A DNA stretch of 64,000 nt from Polytrichum commune (Eukaryota; Streptophyta; Polytrichopsida; Polytrichales; Polytrichaceae): positions 6,946,501 to 7,010,500 of the forward strand of contig OX485805.1 in assembly GCA_950295325.1 (NCBI GenBank), read 5' to 3'. Each line of letters begins with the position of its first letter. Within the stretch, counting starts at the first letter, position 1. The notes below the pieces were generated by a model. The model saw only the letters and a program-made list of their open reading frames with translations, was not told the DNA's origin and made no database searches. The translations under genes and the position numbers were made by a program. Below, one piece after another: positions 22,117-36,205 of the stretch.

Positions 22117-24083
22117 CTATCTACTAAGGGGAAAGTCCCGAATGCATGTGTAGTAAGGTTGGTCACCCACCTGTGAGCTTGGAGGTCCAAGGTATTGGGA
22201 GCTAGTCATTTGCATGTGGGGCAATGCAAAATCGAATCCTTGCGCGAGCCTTGCCACGCTGATCTGAACAACAAGAATGCCTAAAGACATTCCCGGGCAC
22301 ATCCTTCTGCCTGCACCAAAGGGGAGCAACTGGAAATGGCTGCCCTTGAGATCAATCTGCGGATTCTCAATAAATCGCTCGGGCCTGAATTCCAAGGGAT
22401 TGGCCCAGTGCTTGGGATCCCTTTGAATGGTGTAGTAGTTGACAAAGAGTTGCGTGTTGGCAGGCAAATCGTAGCCCCAGACCTTGGTTGGCTGGAGAGC
22501 CATGTGGGGAATTCCTAAGGGAGCAGGAGGGTGCAATCTGAAGCTCTCTTTGACCACCGCTTGGAGGTAAGGCAGGTTGGAAAGATCGGTCTCCGAGACA
22601 ACTCGATCGGTGCCCACCACTGTGTCTAATTCACCTTGAAGCTTCTTCATGCACTGGGGATGCAGAATCAGCTCTGCAATAGTCCACTCTATGGCGGCCG
22701 CCGTTGTATCGGAACCCGCAATCAACATGTCCTGTAAAATTTAATCAAACAGAACTATCCACAAGTCATTATACATCCAATTTTTTGAGGATGTGCGCAA
22801 TCTGGTCCCGGCTAGATTGATGTTGATACGGAGAGGAGATTAAGTTTCAATCTGGCAAACTCAGAACATCTTGTAAATCTAGCAACATTTGTAATCTAGA
22901 ATAAGGTTTTTATATGATGTAACGAGAGGTGTCTATTTACCTGGGTGACAGCCATGATACAATCATTTTCAAGATGGCCGGTTCCGTCCTCGGAAGGTTG
23001 TGCCATCAACACATCCACAAAGTCGGCGGCGTTCTCCCCGTCGCTCGCAATGTTTTGGACTTTCTTCGGATCCAGAAGGTACTCCAAGAATAAATCTAAC
23101 TCTCTTCTTACCTTCTTCATAGCAGCGTAGCCTGAGGCATATGTGATCCACTGAAGTGGGGGAAAGAGGTCGGCCGTTGTTTTCGTGGACAATACATTGA
23201 ACATGGTATTGAGGAGATTTTTGAACCTCCGTGACTGCATTTGCCCTTCCCTGTCCCTCCCGAAGAGCCTGCATGGGGGATGATCGTCTCACTAAATCCG
23301 TTCCTATCTATCAAGCTTGTTACGGTAGTGGACAATATTTATAATTGAGTCTGATGATGAGTATAGATGCACCAAAACATGGTGGTGACTCGGTAAGAAT
23401 CATCTCCACCTGCAACTTCTGGCCGAAGCATGAACAACCAAAGTACCAACGATCAAAATCGATCAGCTGCCTCAATTGCACCGAGTTTCGATCTCACCTT
23501 CTGTTGCGCAGCATGCGCGTGATGTTGTTCACAGCCAACTGGCTCATCACCTCGCTGAAATCCACCACCTTCTCTTGCTCGGCCGCCTCGTGAAGCCATC
23601 GCATCGTTGCGTCGATCTCCTCCGACCTCCGGGGCCGGAACGATTCCAACCGCTTCTTCGTGAAGAGCTCTAGAGCGCAAATCTTCCGTATGTGTCGCCA
23701 ATGCGATCCATAGGGCGCCCGCGTGATGTTCTTGAAATTGTTGGTAATAATCCGCAGGAACATGGTTTGACCCCGCCCCGCCCATACTAGGTCTTGCACT
23801 TTTAAAAACTCCTCTGCCGCTTCGGCGGAGGAAGCCACCACCCATGGGTTTGGCCCCAATCTCAGAAACACGATGGGACCGAACTCGGCTGCCAGATTGT
23901 CCAGTTTGTGGTGCAACATCATCCCCTTCATCTGGTGCATGTTGCCTATGATCGGCAGGGGTTTAGGGCCCGGGGAAGAAGATACGTCTTATTAATCTTC
24001 CGCTGCTTCATCAGCAACAATATGGTGAGGGTGCTCACCGTGACCACTGCGAGGATGGTGATCATTGGCATGCTCGACCTCAT
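22117..24083 (-). CDS. Cytochrome P450, A-type (clan 71), with a probable 1-nt frameshift
   Basis: There are three exons: 24083-23498, 23268-22941 and 22731-22117 (TAG). The joins AG|G and CAG|GAC keep frame. Haem-thiolate enzyme, normally ER-anchored, oxidising a small lipophilic substrate; the substrate cannot be told. Seen: hydrophobic N-terminal anchor (TILAVVTVSTLTILLLM), C-helix WRHIRK, I-helix AGSDTTAAAIEW, K-helix ExxR (KESFRLHPPAPLGIPH), PERF-type FRPERF, and the haem loop FGAGRRMCPG with its Cys ligand. The proline hinge after the anchor (LPPGPKPLPIIGN type) is readable only if one base is missing near 23968-23975; as given, the anchor frame runs to a stop. With that base the length would be 509 aa, normal for the family. 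So this is either a recent pseudogene, a sequencing error, or a protein begun at an internal ATG (23940) without its anchor. Confidence 0.8.
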
Positions 24084-24889
24084 TGTGGACCTCCATTCTT
24101 CTGATGAGCTCATTGATTCTACAGTTACAAATGATTCTGCAATCTGTTGCAGCTCCTAACCCTAGCTCTCCGATGGATTACCACCTCCCAGCAGCACTGT
24201 ATCCTTGCAATTCAGACCGAGATTGTGATTGTGACAAACCTATCAAATCTTCTTGACTACCGCGGCGCGTAGTAATAGTAGAGTTGGAAAACACCAAACA
24301 TATGCAACACAGCAGGGTTGCTAGCGTTAATACAAAATCATTGATTCTTATTTAACCATCAGCAGTCATGCAGTCAAGAACAAGATCCCCTTCAATGATT
24401 GTTCCTTCAATGAGGAACTGAAAAAACCTTAAATTAAGTCCTTCTCGCGTGTCATCATGTCAAAAGTCCACTTTTGCTATTCGCATGATTTCCGCATGGA
24501 CTGTCCGATTTTCCTCTTTGTCACCAATAACGTGATCCCAACTTTAGTGTCTGCTAAAATTAAACCAAAATACATAAGAATTAAACACACTTATGCCTTG
24601 TAAAGTACTACTCAAATGTAGATTAAACCACAAATTATATTGTGTTTGAATTGTCAATGCTCGAAGTCAAGCGCACACAGTTGATGCTCAACGACTCATG
24701 TTTTATCACGAACGGATATGCCTCCCATAGTTTTATGGTGACGCCTTTTGCGTTGGTGCACCATGATTGAAATACAATAATGCAGCCATGGTCTTGCAAA
24801 TGCTTATCTACAAAATGAAAAAGCTTGTTGAATAACCTTAATTGTATTCTAGATTAGGATTCTACTTTGGCATAGAAGCCAATGGAAAT
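24084..24889. other. Upstream side of the P450 gene, nothing supported
   Basis: Probably contains the P450 promoter on the minus strand. No clear TATA box, ORF or repeat could be singled out. Confidence 0.35.
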
Positions 24890-25610
24890 GACAATCTTGG
24901 AACATCCTCTAATAACACAACAATTAGCATAAATATGATTGCATTAGACTAATAAGGCAACAATTAGGGCGTTAGTCACACACTAAAGATAAAAATGAGG
25001 CATTCAAGCATTTAATCAAGCATATAGTATGTCTTAGGTTATGGGTTAGTCTGATAACGCATCAATTAGCATAAATATGATAGCATTAGACTAATAATAC
25101 AATAATTAGGGTGCTAATCACACACTTGAGATAAAAATGAAACATTTAAGCATTTAAACAAACACATAGTATGGCTTAGGCTATGGATTAGTCTAATAAA
25201 GCAACAATCAATATAAGTATGTTAGTAATTATAGGATAATAACACAACAATTAAGGCGTTAATCATATACTTAAGATAAAAATGAAACATTTAGGTCGTT
25301 AATCAAGAATTTGGAGTGCATTAGGCGATCGGTGTGTCCAATAACACAATAATTAGAACACATATGGTAGCATTAGGCTAATAACACAACAATTAGGGTG
25401 CTAATCACACACTTAAGATTAAAAAAATGAAATATTCAAGCATTTAATCAAGCATGTGGTATGGCTTAGGTTATGAGTTAGTCTAATAAGGCAACAATTA
25501 GTATAAGTATGATAGCATTAGGCTAATAACACAAAAATTAAGGTGTTAATTATACACTTAAGATAAAAATGAACATTTATGTCATTAATTAAAAATTTGA
25601 TGTCCTCCTA
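24890..25610 (+). repeat. Satellite-like tandem array, five units of about 145 bp
   Basis: The anchor motif 'aattagg(g)(c/t)g(t/c)taatcacacac' recurs at 24962, 25104, 25259, 25391 and 25536. Each unit also carries 'agataaaaatgaaacattta' and 'agcattaggctaataa(c)'. Units differ by small indels and one has lost part of its middle. AT-rich and non-coding. The repeats are adjacent, without unique spacers, so this is not a CRISPR-like array. Confidence 0.75.
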
Positions 25611-25904
25611 AACCGCACCCATCGGTTAATCCATTGAACATGGTAGATAAATTTATAGGAGCAATTTAACCCCGGAATAGATTCAAAGGCCCCAGTTTAG
25701 TCTAGCAGGACCCAATTTCGATTCACTAACGACAAATCTATAGAGGTCATCCCCCATGTACGTGTCTTGAAACTTAATTGTCGAGAACACTAGGCATTGA
25801 CCATGGTAAGCTTCATGAAACTTAATCCTCGAGATCATCAGGCCCTAGAATCAAGCCTCGTCACTTTACATGGGACAAGGTTGGGCCTAAAAAAAGTTCA
25901 TAAA

Positions 25905-26010
25905 GTGGACCGGATTGAAGGCCTAAATTAAAAGACACAAATCGGGTTGGATTGAGGGCTTAAAAGACACGAATCGGGCCGGATTGAGGGTTTAAAAGTC
26001 ATAAATTAGT
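25905..26010 (+). repeat. Short tandem repeat, three units of about 35 bp
   Basis: The pattern 'aaaagacac(a/g)aatcgg' followed by 'ggattgagggctt' occurs three times with substitutions. Confidence 0.5.
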
Positions 26011-26164
26011 CCGGTGGTCGGGCCGGCCCATGCCGTGTATAGAGCTGTCCTAATGTAGACTTCCTAAATTCTCTATCTTCTCTATCATATTCTCCCCATC
26101 ATGTAGAGATTTAATTCTTTTTAAACTAAGATGAGTGTAATTTTGAATGAATGCCATGATCTCT

Positions 26165-26485
26165 CCATATTGTACCTTGGTTTTTCTAGGACAAGCCTAG
26201 CAATAATGTATTTTTTGTGTTAACCATATTAAGGGTTTCTTGTGAATGATCACTGCACAAACTAGAAATTGTGAGGACCTCAAATGATCACATCCATTTG
26301 GTTAGAAATACACAAGATAATTTTAAGCCTTTCATATTGACTTTGGAAGTATCAACTTCAAAAATGCATCATAATTTGTTTATGCTCTGATGAGGGAACT
26401 TGAAACATATTAAACTCCTTTATGTACAAAAACGTTACTTGACCATGATAAAGATTACACATGCAAACTATTAGACTACATGATG
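26165..26485 (+). repeat. Third copy of the segment downstream of RBX1
   Basis: Collinear with 38505-38830 (left arm) and, inverted, with the right arm at about 55330-55655. Shared blocks include 'tctaggacaagcc', 'gatcacatccat(t/c)tggttagaaa', 'aaaatgcatcataat' and 'catgcaaac'. It is clearly older than the arm-to-arm duplication. No RBX1 exon is found next to it, so it is either a dispersed repeat or the relic of an older duplication. Confidence 0.6.
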
Positions 26486-26547
26486 GTTTACATAACAAAA
26501 TCTTTGTTGCATTTAGCAAATTTGCAATGAATCATCACACAAAATAT

Positions 26548-26702
26548 AATAATTTTAAATTTGGACCTCCTCTCATATTTAAATACGAGGAAGTGCATGA
26601 TTATTGTGAGAGGAGGTCCAAATATGAGAGGAGGTCCAAATTTAAATTTAAACATATTTAAATATACAAATTTAAATTTGGACCTCCTCTCATATTTATT
26701 AT
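26548..26702. repeat. Nested palindromes of 'ggacctcctctcat'
   Basis: The motif aatttggacctcctctcat and its complement alternate four times (+,-,-,+), with taaattta stretches at the turns. The fold would be a compound cruciform. It lies just before an R1-like repeat and may be the scar of nested MITEs. Confidence 0.6.
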
Positions 26703-26719
26703 CCTTAGAGAAAGTGCAT

Positions 26720-26915
26720 GATTTTTTATTCTTTAACAGAATACATAGGTCCTCCCAACTGTGTTCATTATTGAGTGTGGAATGGTTAATAATTTTTGAA
26801 GACATAGTCCAATCTCGTTTACATGTGTATCTTGATGGTGTTTGTTCTTTGATCCTCACCTAACTACACACCAATCAAATATAGGTGTCCGATTAAAAAC
26901 AAGTAACCGAATAAC
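26720..26915 (-). repeat. Dispersed repeat R1, minus-strand copy
   Basis: Reads 'aataatttttgaagacatag', 'acacaccaatcaaatatagg' and 'acaagtaaccgaataaca', the complement of R1 blocks at 2583 and 32085. Confidence 0.5.
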
Positions 26916-27836
26916 ATCCCCAGATTACTACTGTGTAAAGAGGAAGATGGCAAGGAAAACATGCCGTAGTTGAAGCTCACGACGACGCTTCGTGACAAAG
27001 GCGCACTCCGAAGAGACTTTCGATCCCCTTCCAGTCCCTTCTGTATAAGGTTGAGGTGCTCCATGCCAACTCTATGTCACCCACTCTTGCGTTCCTCTTT
27101 CCCGACGAACAGATCAAGGTAAGATGAGTCATATTGGCGCTTCTCATCCGAACTGCACTGCCCACTTCCTAACTCCATGTATGTGCGAAGGACGTTGATT
27201 ACCTTCTCGTCTTGTCTTTGTTCTCGCATTCTCTCCCAGTATGAACCTGAATGATATCTTGAAGGCTGCTGAATCTTGTTTTCAAAAAAAAATGCAATGC
27301 TCAAAATAGTATTTTGTGTACGGGCTGAGAGTGTGCGATTGGGAACGTTGATACGGTGGATTTGTGTAGAGTCAAGGAAGAATTTTGTTGCGTATCGGTG
27401 ATGCGTTGTGAATCTTTTTGAACTTTTGGTTTCATTCCTTGGCTCCTTTTGATTGGGGGATCTCTTTCCCTTCTGCTGGAAAAGGAAGGGAAATGTCGGT
27501 GTCGTTGCCACACAATTTTTGATTGCGATAAATGGTTGAATGTGTGTCCTCTTGGTAAACCTCAGAACCCGTTTGGAGCCTATCGATTTGTGAAGAAAAC
27601 TAGCTGTAATGGAAATTATATACTAGTATTTTCTTCTCTATACACCAAATGCACCATCACATCTGATTTGGGTCATGCGTCTGTGTGAATTGCTCCGTGA
27701 ATCTCTTCTCCATATAACAATGAACGATCGTTCCCCTTTCACTTCCAGGTACATTTAGTGACTTTCAGATTTACATCATATCCTGACAAGAGAAGTGCAA
27801 CGATTTCTTCGTCTTGAATTTGAGGAGGAATTGAAC

Positions 27837-30792
<2,956 letters not shown>

Positions 30793-31071
30793 AGTGTCAG
30801 TGCATTTCCCTATGTGACTATTTCATATGTTTGTTCATGCCAAGACCTTCACTGGAACTGAAGGTTTGCACGGAGGATCGGCAGGACCCATCTGTGTTTT
30901 CCACGACTATGCATGTTGATCGTGCCCAAACCTAGAGCTTTGAATGTTGGCTTTGAAGTGGGCAATGATAGACGAAATCCTTACTCCTGAGAATATTGTG
31001 TGAGTCATACGAAGGTGCATGTATAGAAATTAGTGTATATCACACACTATCAAAAGAAAGGTGTACCATAC

Positions 31072-31498
31072 GGGCCGCCTCACACTAAAGCTGTCCAAGT
31101 CGAGAAGCCGTGGGATTGAGTGGCCAAACTTTGTTGAGTCCAAAGAAGTGGGCTGAAAATAGCCAATAAAATATACTAAGTGGAGCCTTTGGCCAAGCAT
31201 AGTGTGAAGCCTCCAAAGGCCAAGCCCAAAGTCCAAACCCAAATGAGCATTCCACTTTATTCCTTGCTCAAAATAACCCCTTCAATCTAACGACCATAGT
31301 TTGGGTCTCCAATCCCATTTGACCCAAACTTCCTTCGAGAGTCTATTGCCTTCTTCAAAAAGTAATCATTTTAAATTGCGACGGTCTTTGGACTTTGGCC
31401 ATAGTGTGAAGGGTCGAGAGGCTGAACTCTTGGTGTCTTGCAATTTGAATGGTGGAAATTGATGGTCTCTCGCCTTCGGCCATAGTGTGAAGCGCCCC
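31072..31498. mobile_element. Harbinger-like MITE, left-arm specific
   Basis: The ends GGGCCGCCTCACACTA and, on the other strand, GGGGCGCTTCACACTA form an imperfect inverted repeat, flanked by TAC and TAA. The right arm lacks it: at about 61245-61260 the flanks run together as 'gcacccttctggtacacc'. Extra internal 'catagtgtgaag' motifs suggest nested insertions of the same family. Confidence 0.6.
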
Positions 31499-31505
31499 TA
31501 AGGGT

Positions 31506-31753
31506 GGGCTGGGGATTCGTGGCACTCAAGTAAAATCATCCATCCAAGATATCGTGGATGAAGTGGCTCAAATAAAAAAAGCCCCCCTATGGGGTTGAGG
31601 GCCGATTCATTCGAATGTGACGTCACTAGACTAATTCGGGGCCTTTGACTCTATTTCCGGAATCAAATTGCCCAAAAATAGCCATTTAGATGATTCTTGT
31701 GTTTTTTTTGAACCGCACGGATGATTTTACTTGAGTGCCACAAATCCCCGGCC
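31506..31753. mobile_element. hAT-like MITE (248 bp), left-arm specific
   Basis: The ends read GGGCTGGGGATTCGTGGCAC and, inverted, GGCCGGGGATTTGTGGCAC, matching over about 36 bp. The direct repeat CTAAGGGT flanks both sides (31498-31505 and 31754-31761). It inserted exactly at the edge of the Harbinger-like MITE, so it is the younger of the two. No coding sequence. Confidence 0.7.
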
Positions 31754-32084
31754 CTAAGGGTGCAGTAAAAACTTGCTTCTTGTAGACTTATTCTGTATTT
31801 AATCTATACTGGCCCCAACTAAGATGCACTATATTCAGATTCAGATTCTTATTATGGCGTCAATATATAGAAATGGAATTTTTTGTGCCGTAGGTGCAAT
31901 TGCTCGTCGTGCTCACTTTTGCAATTTCTTCTTCGAATGAATTTTATTTAATTGAGGAGAAAACTCAAATGTAACCTAAAAATATGATTATGGTAGATAT
32001 TGTGGGCATATGTATAGTGTGGCAGATGTATACGGCCCTTGCATAATGCATTAATGTTGGACATTGCAGTCTTTGTACTCAAGG

Positions 32085-32235
32085 TAAGCATGTCTAACTT
32101 GGTTAGTCATCTTAAATGAACACCAAAAGAGACATGTGTTTAAAAGAGATTGGACTACATGCTCAAAAAATTTAACCATTTTAGGTTCAATAATCAACAT
32201 AATTGGGAGGGGGGGGGGGTTTCCTATATGATCAT
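32085..32235 (+). repeat. Dispersed repeat R1, left-arm copy
   Basis: Shared with the right arm (59470-59605), so it predates the inverted duplication. It ends in a G-run (32211-32219). Confidence 0.55.
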
Positions 32236-32656
32236 TTATTGAAAAAAAGAATTTCTCACCTTCATATGGAATAAGCTATCTCCAACCCCGAAAAGTATTA
32301 GGAAAATGGCTAAGGTGTTGATTTGGATTTGCTAATTATCTCAAACAAATCGCATGTTCAATATGGTAAGATCTTGCACTGATTGCTTGTCTCATAACGT
32401 AATGGAAGTGGGTGCAAAGTGAAAGTGTCCGTTTAGGACCCACTTACCTTGGACAAAACACCAACACTAAGGGCCACTTCACACACAAGGCTGAAGGCCC
32501 ATGACCACGGCAAAAGAAGAGCTCTCATTGGTCGAAAAGGCGGGGACCGTCCAAGTTGACTTCACACTAGGAGGTGGAGGCCTAAAGGACCAAATGAAAG
32601 TTCGTGAATGAAAAGTTTACATGGAGTCCTACATGGCAGGCAGTGGATAAGGATGT

Positions 32657-32724
32657 ATGGTCTGCCGGAATTTGCATCAGGCCCACCTCCAAGAGGTAGG
32701 CCTGACGTAAATTCTGGCAGACCA
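32657..32724. repeat. Tight 33-bp stem hairpin
   Basis: Arm 'atggtctgccggaatttgca' pairs with 'gtaaattctggcagaccat'. Mismatches are few and mostly of the kind that allow G-U pairing. The loop is only a few bases. It lies in the left-arm-specific insertion. A MITE remnant is more likely than a microRNA precursor. Confidence 0.5.
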
Positions 32725-33129
32725 TGGCAATGAAACAACTGTAAATGGCTGTCATGATTATTTTAATATTTTTCAAACAATAACTATTCTATGACATAGT
32801 TGTTAAAATGAGGCATATGGCCGTTTCTCCCACATGCATAGAAGTTGAAGTGGTTAGAGTCTGTTGTATGTGCGATTGAAGTAGACATTTTTTTTTCTTC
32901 AATGGCAAGATTTTCGCAAGATGTGAGTGGATCCAAAACCCAACAATGGAGCCAAAATTCTCCTTGGATGTTGTGGAGTCAACCACAATTCGGATTGCAC
33001 GAACCTTCATTAGGAAGTAGAAATTTTAACAATTTTTAATTGTTTGATGATAAAGATGTAGTATTGATTGGTACATAAATGCCGCAAAATGTAAAGAGCA
33101 GTAGAGATGTGAGCATTAGAGGAAAAATA

Positions 33130-34100
33130 GAATATACTTCTAGGAAAGATGATGATATTGGCAAGAATAAGAGAGGTAGGGCAGTAGCTACAAAATTAAA
33201 AGGAGCACAAAAAAAAAGTGGATGAAGTGGATTTGGGAGATGAAGAAGATGAAGAAGAGGCTCCAATTAAATGGCGAAATTATGAAATTGAAACTCTCAT
33301 AGCCATTCACGGTGAGATGGAAGAGAAATTTGCCAAAATCTACAAGAAAACAAGGTATGTATTTATATACTAAATTGATTTTTGTTAATTTCAAAAGCAT
33401 AAATTGAATGAAAGTATAAAAGTTCCGATACAGATTGGGCCAATTGGACCTCTCTTTTCCTCCCATTGAAGACTTAGCCGAATCGGGGGCACTGGACTTC
33501 GAACTCGAGACCTCCTTGTTATGGGTGACGAGGCTTAGTAGGTGGTATAAACGTACTTGTCCCTCTCTTCTAGTTGGTAGAAATTCTAGCATATTGTATT
33601 CATTATTATTACACTGTATTCTATTGTATCCCATTATACTGACTTCTATTGTTGTTATAATCTGGAACATGAATGAATGCTTGGATTAAACTGCATATTC
33701 GTATGGTATCTACTCTGCGTAATTTTGGAAGAACATGATTAGCATGTAAAAAGAAATACAAGGTCTTGCTTATAAAATACAAAAATGATAAACGTTCAAA
33801 TGAAATATCAAAATATGATAGACGAGACTGTTAGTAATATGAGCAGATGGACATGTGGAATGGACAAAGTGCAAGTGTGGTCAATCAGATGCCAGTAAGT
33901 GTTCAAGAAGATGATGATGATCACAATATGCAGACCACACAACATAATTCACTTGCAAGCGCTACAAAAGAAAGAAAGAAAAAATTCAAGATAGAATAGA
34001 TAATTAGTAATTCTTCAAATTTGATTACATCTTTTCAAGCAACAACAGATTTACTAAAAAATATGGATGTTCATATAACAACTTTAGTATAGAAGTTATA
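33130..34100 (+). pseudogene. Trihelix/SANT-like partner protein of a PIF/Harbinger element (decayed)
   Basis: One coding block ends at a GT donor near 33355 and reads EEEAPIKWRNYEIETLIAIH then GEMEEKFAKIYKK. That pattern (Trp, then Glu/Leu-Ile, then a charged helix) fits the Myb/SANT-like trihelix of Harbinger ORF1. A second block at 33848-34090 reads ERKKKFKIE and, after an in-frame stop, SNLITSFQATTDLLKNMDVH. A shift in the A-run near 33212 and the stop codon show decay. It converges on the transposase remnant at 34200-35240, the usual two-gene layout of such elements. These proteins help the transposase bind DNA and enter the nucleus. Confidence 0.55.
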
Positions 34101-34199
34101 GTTAGAGGCTCATATCAGAATTTAAATCTATATCCTTGAATTCTATGTTTGAATTTTTCTGAAGCTTAATTTGCCATAAAAATTTAGCTATTGCTATAT

Positions 34200-35240
34200 G
34201 CATATTTGTAGTTTCTATGAATAAATTTTCGTATTTTTCAATTTATTTTATCAAAAAAATTTCAATATCTCTATCAACTACTTCTGCTCTTCTTATATCA
34301 TTTTTTCTAACACGAATATTTTTGACCTCACCTATAGCTGCTAATTCAACCCTCATTTCTTGTCCTTCTTTCAATGATCTATTATCTACACGTCTGCTCA
34401 ATTATTTTTCATCTTCTTCTATCTATTCTATATCAAATTTGTTTTTTTTAATAGTACACATATTCTGTAGTACAATATATGTAGCTACTACATCAGTCAT
34501 ATGTCGTAATGGTATATCGGATCTTCTCATAATGATTCTTCATCTTCCTTTCAAGATTCCGAAAGCACATTCTACACACATGCGGGTGGAACTTTGAATA
34601 AAATTCCAATTTCCTTTGTGACCTTATAATCCTTCTGCACATCCTTTAAATCCACGATCGCACTGGATATGCGTAATCTCAAATCAACTTGTAAGGTAAG
34701 AATTTTCCTTTAATGCAATTTCTTCCAACTTTTATCAATTAAAACAACATCCAATCATACATACTTCCTGTCATCCAAAATTGTAATTCCAAAATACGCA
34801 TTTCGTATCTACTATACGTTGTAATAAAGCCGAATAAAATAATTTTCTGCAATAATAATCTTCTTCCCCAATTACAGGTGCAAGAATTGGAATGTGAGAC
34901 CTATTGATTGCTCCTATAATGTGAGGAATTTCATGAAGAGCCTCAAATTCCTGGACTAGAACCCTAAACCGAGTTGAACTTGGAAATTGCACAAAAGTCC
35001 CTTGCAAATGAACTCTAACCAATCTACAAAAACTTCGAACTATTTTTGAAATTGTACTTTCGGCCATCTCATATACCTCTCCTACGGTACACAAGGTATT
35101 TCTAGTCCTAAGCCTTTGTAATGACATCACAATTCTACTATCAACTGAAATTGTTTATTTCATTTGTGTATTCTTCCTCTACAAATATGGACCTAATCTC
35201 TCACAAAGAAACTTGAATGTATTGTGACATACACGAGTTC
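34200..35240 (-). pseudogene. PIF/Harbinger (HARBI1/ALP1-like) transposase, inactivated
   Basis: Reading the minus strand from about 35240: NTFKFLCERLGPYL, a stop, another stop, SVDSRIVMSLQRLRTRNTL, then an open block to 34771 with GEVYEMAESTISKIVRSF, PHIIGAINRSHIPI and IVDTKCVFWNYNFG. Further on, CAFGILKGR is followed by a stop where the family has Trp, then RRSDIPLRHMTDVVATYIV. The order is that of the DDE_4 nuclease. The first catalytic Asp (GAIDxxHI) is Asn here, and at least four stops interrupt the frame. A decayed block between 34600 and 34770 probably held the second Asp. The copy cannot encode an active enzyme. Confidence 0.8.
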
Positions 35241-35284
35241 TTTGTTTAAATATTTTTTTCGTGAATGAACTCAACTTGTGAAAG

Positions 35285-35730
35285 TAGGCGGCGTTACTAA
35301 AATATTATGAGTATACATACTAAATCAACACACTAAATGTAAGTGTTATTTTAGAATAACAAAGACAATTTCAAATGGTAAGTCATAAAAATTATAACCT
35401 CAATGTTAATGAGGATTTTGTAATTTTATTTGACTTCTAAGTTAATTACGTGCTTCATTGATGGTTTCATTTTCGGAATGAAATCCCAATGAATTTCTTG
35501 TTTATTAATTAGAAGTGCACATATATATTAGATTTTAGACCTTGAAGACGAAGTGCACTCAATATGGGATTTGTAGTCAAGCGGCCTTCAAAAATGCAAA
35601 GGCAATATTTTTTTCGAAGTTGGGCTGGGCGGGCAGCAGTTTTCGGTCGGGTTCAAAAATTCCCTGGAGGCTGCCCCCGCCCGGATCTGACACCCCCCAT
35701 AGTTCGTATGGGCGAACTTAATGTCCGCCC
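35285..35730 (+). mobile_element. Single diverged arm of the foldback family
   Basis: Aligns with the right arm of the 9.06-kb element: 'cacactaaat(g/t)taagtgt', 'acaatttcaaatggtaag', 'attataacctcaatgtt', 'gcactcaatatgggatttgt' and the GC-rich 'gggcgggcag' stretch. It ends 'cttaatgtccgccc' where the 10.3-kb copy has 'cttaacgtccccc'. No opposite arm is visible nearby. It is absent from the right arm of the large duplication. Confidence 0.7.
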
Positions 35731-36205
35731 TTCACAACCACAACCGGCATTCGATATTCCGAGTGGGGCCGACCTCTGTCCCCACCAACGGCGGGCGAGG
35801 GGGGACTTTGGGTTTACAGACTGCACAGTCTCTGCCACTCTGTCGTTGTTGCGAACCTCGCTCCTCGCGACTTATCGTTGCACGCCACAGAGCTCCGCCG
35901 GGCACACAAACTTGCAGTGTAGCGGAGAGAACTGGACTGCAAGTTGAAGTAGGAAACGATTTGGAGCGCGCGATTGATTGAGGGAGACGGAGTTAGGAGC
36001 GTGTTGTTTAGGGTTAGCTGAGGAGGAGAGGAGGTGAGCAATTTGTTGGTTGGACGTCCAATAAAAAGGGTTCGCCCACATTCGAATGAGAGAAAGTGCG
36101 AGGAACTGATCCTCCCGGGGATTGGTCAATTTGGCCCTTAACCGTGATTTTCTGGAACCTTGGGGGAGCCCACCTTTATACAGACTAAGAAACAGACACG
36201 CAGAG

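Noticed and set aside
24890-25610. CRISPR-like repeat array
   Set aside because: Units are adjacent without unique spacers and the genome is a plant's. It is an ordinary tandem repeat.
27077-27511. 144-codon minus-strand frame upstream of the hydrolase
   Set aside because: Basic, low-information composition with no motif, and no partner exon.
32471-32580. A further Harbinger-type end (TAA followed by GGGCCACTTCACACAC) at the start of the left-specific insertion
   Set aside because: The start matches the family style and the flank equals the right-arm empty site, but no matching opposite end was found, so no element is claimed.
33188-33670. 160-codon minus-strand frame
   Set aside because: Antisense to the trihelix remnant; its Phe/Ile-rich tail is the mirror of Glu/Lys-rich coding DNA.
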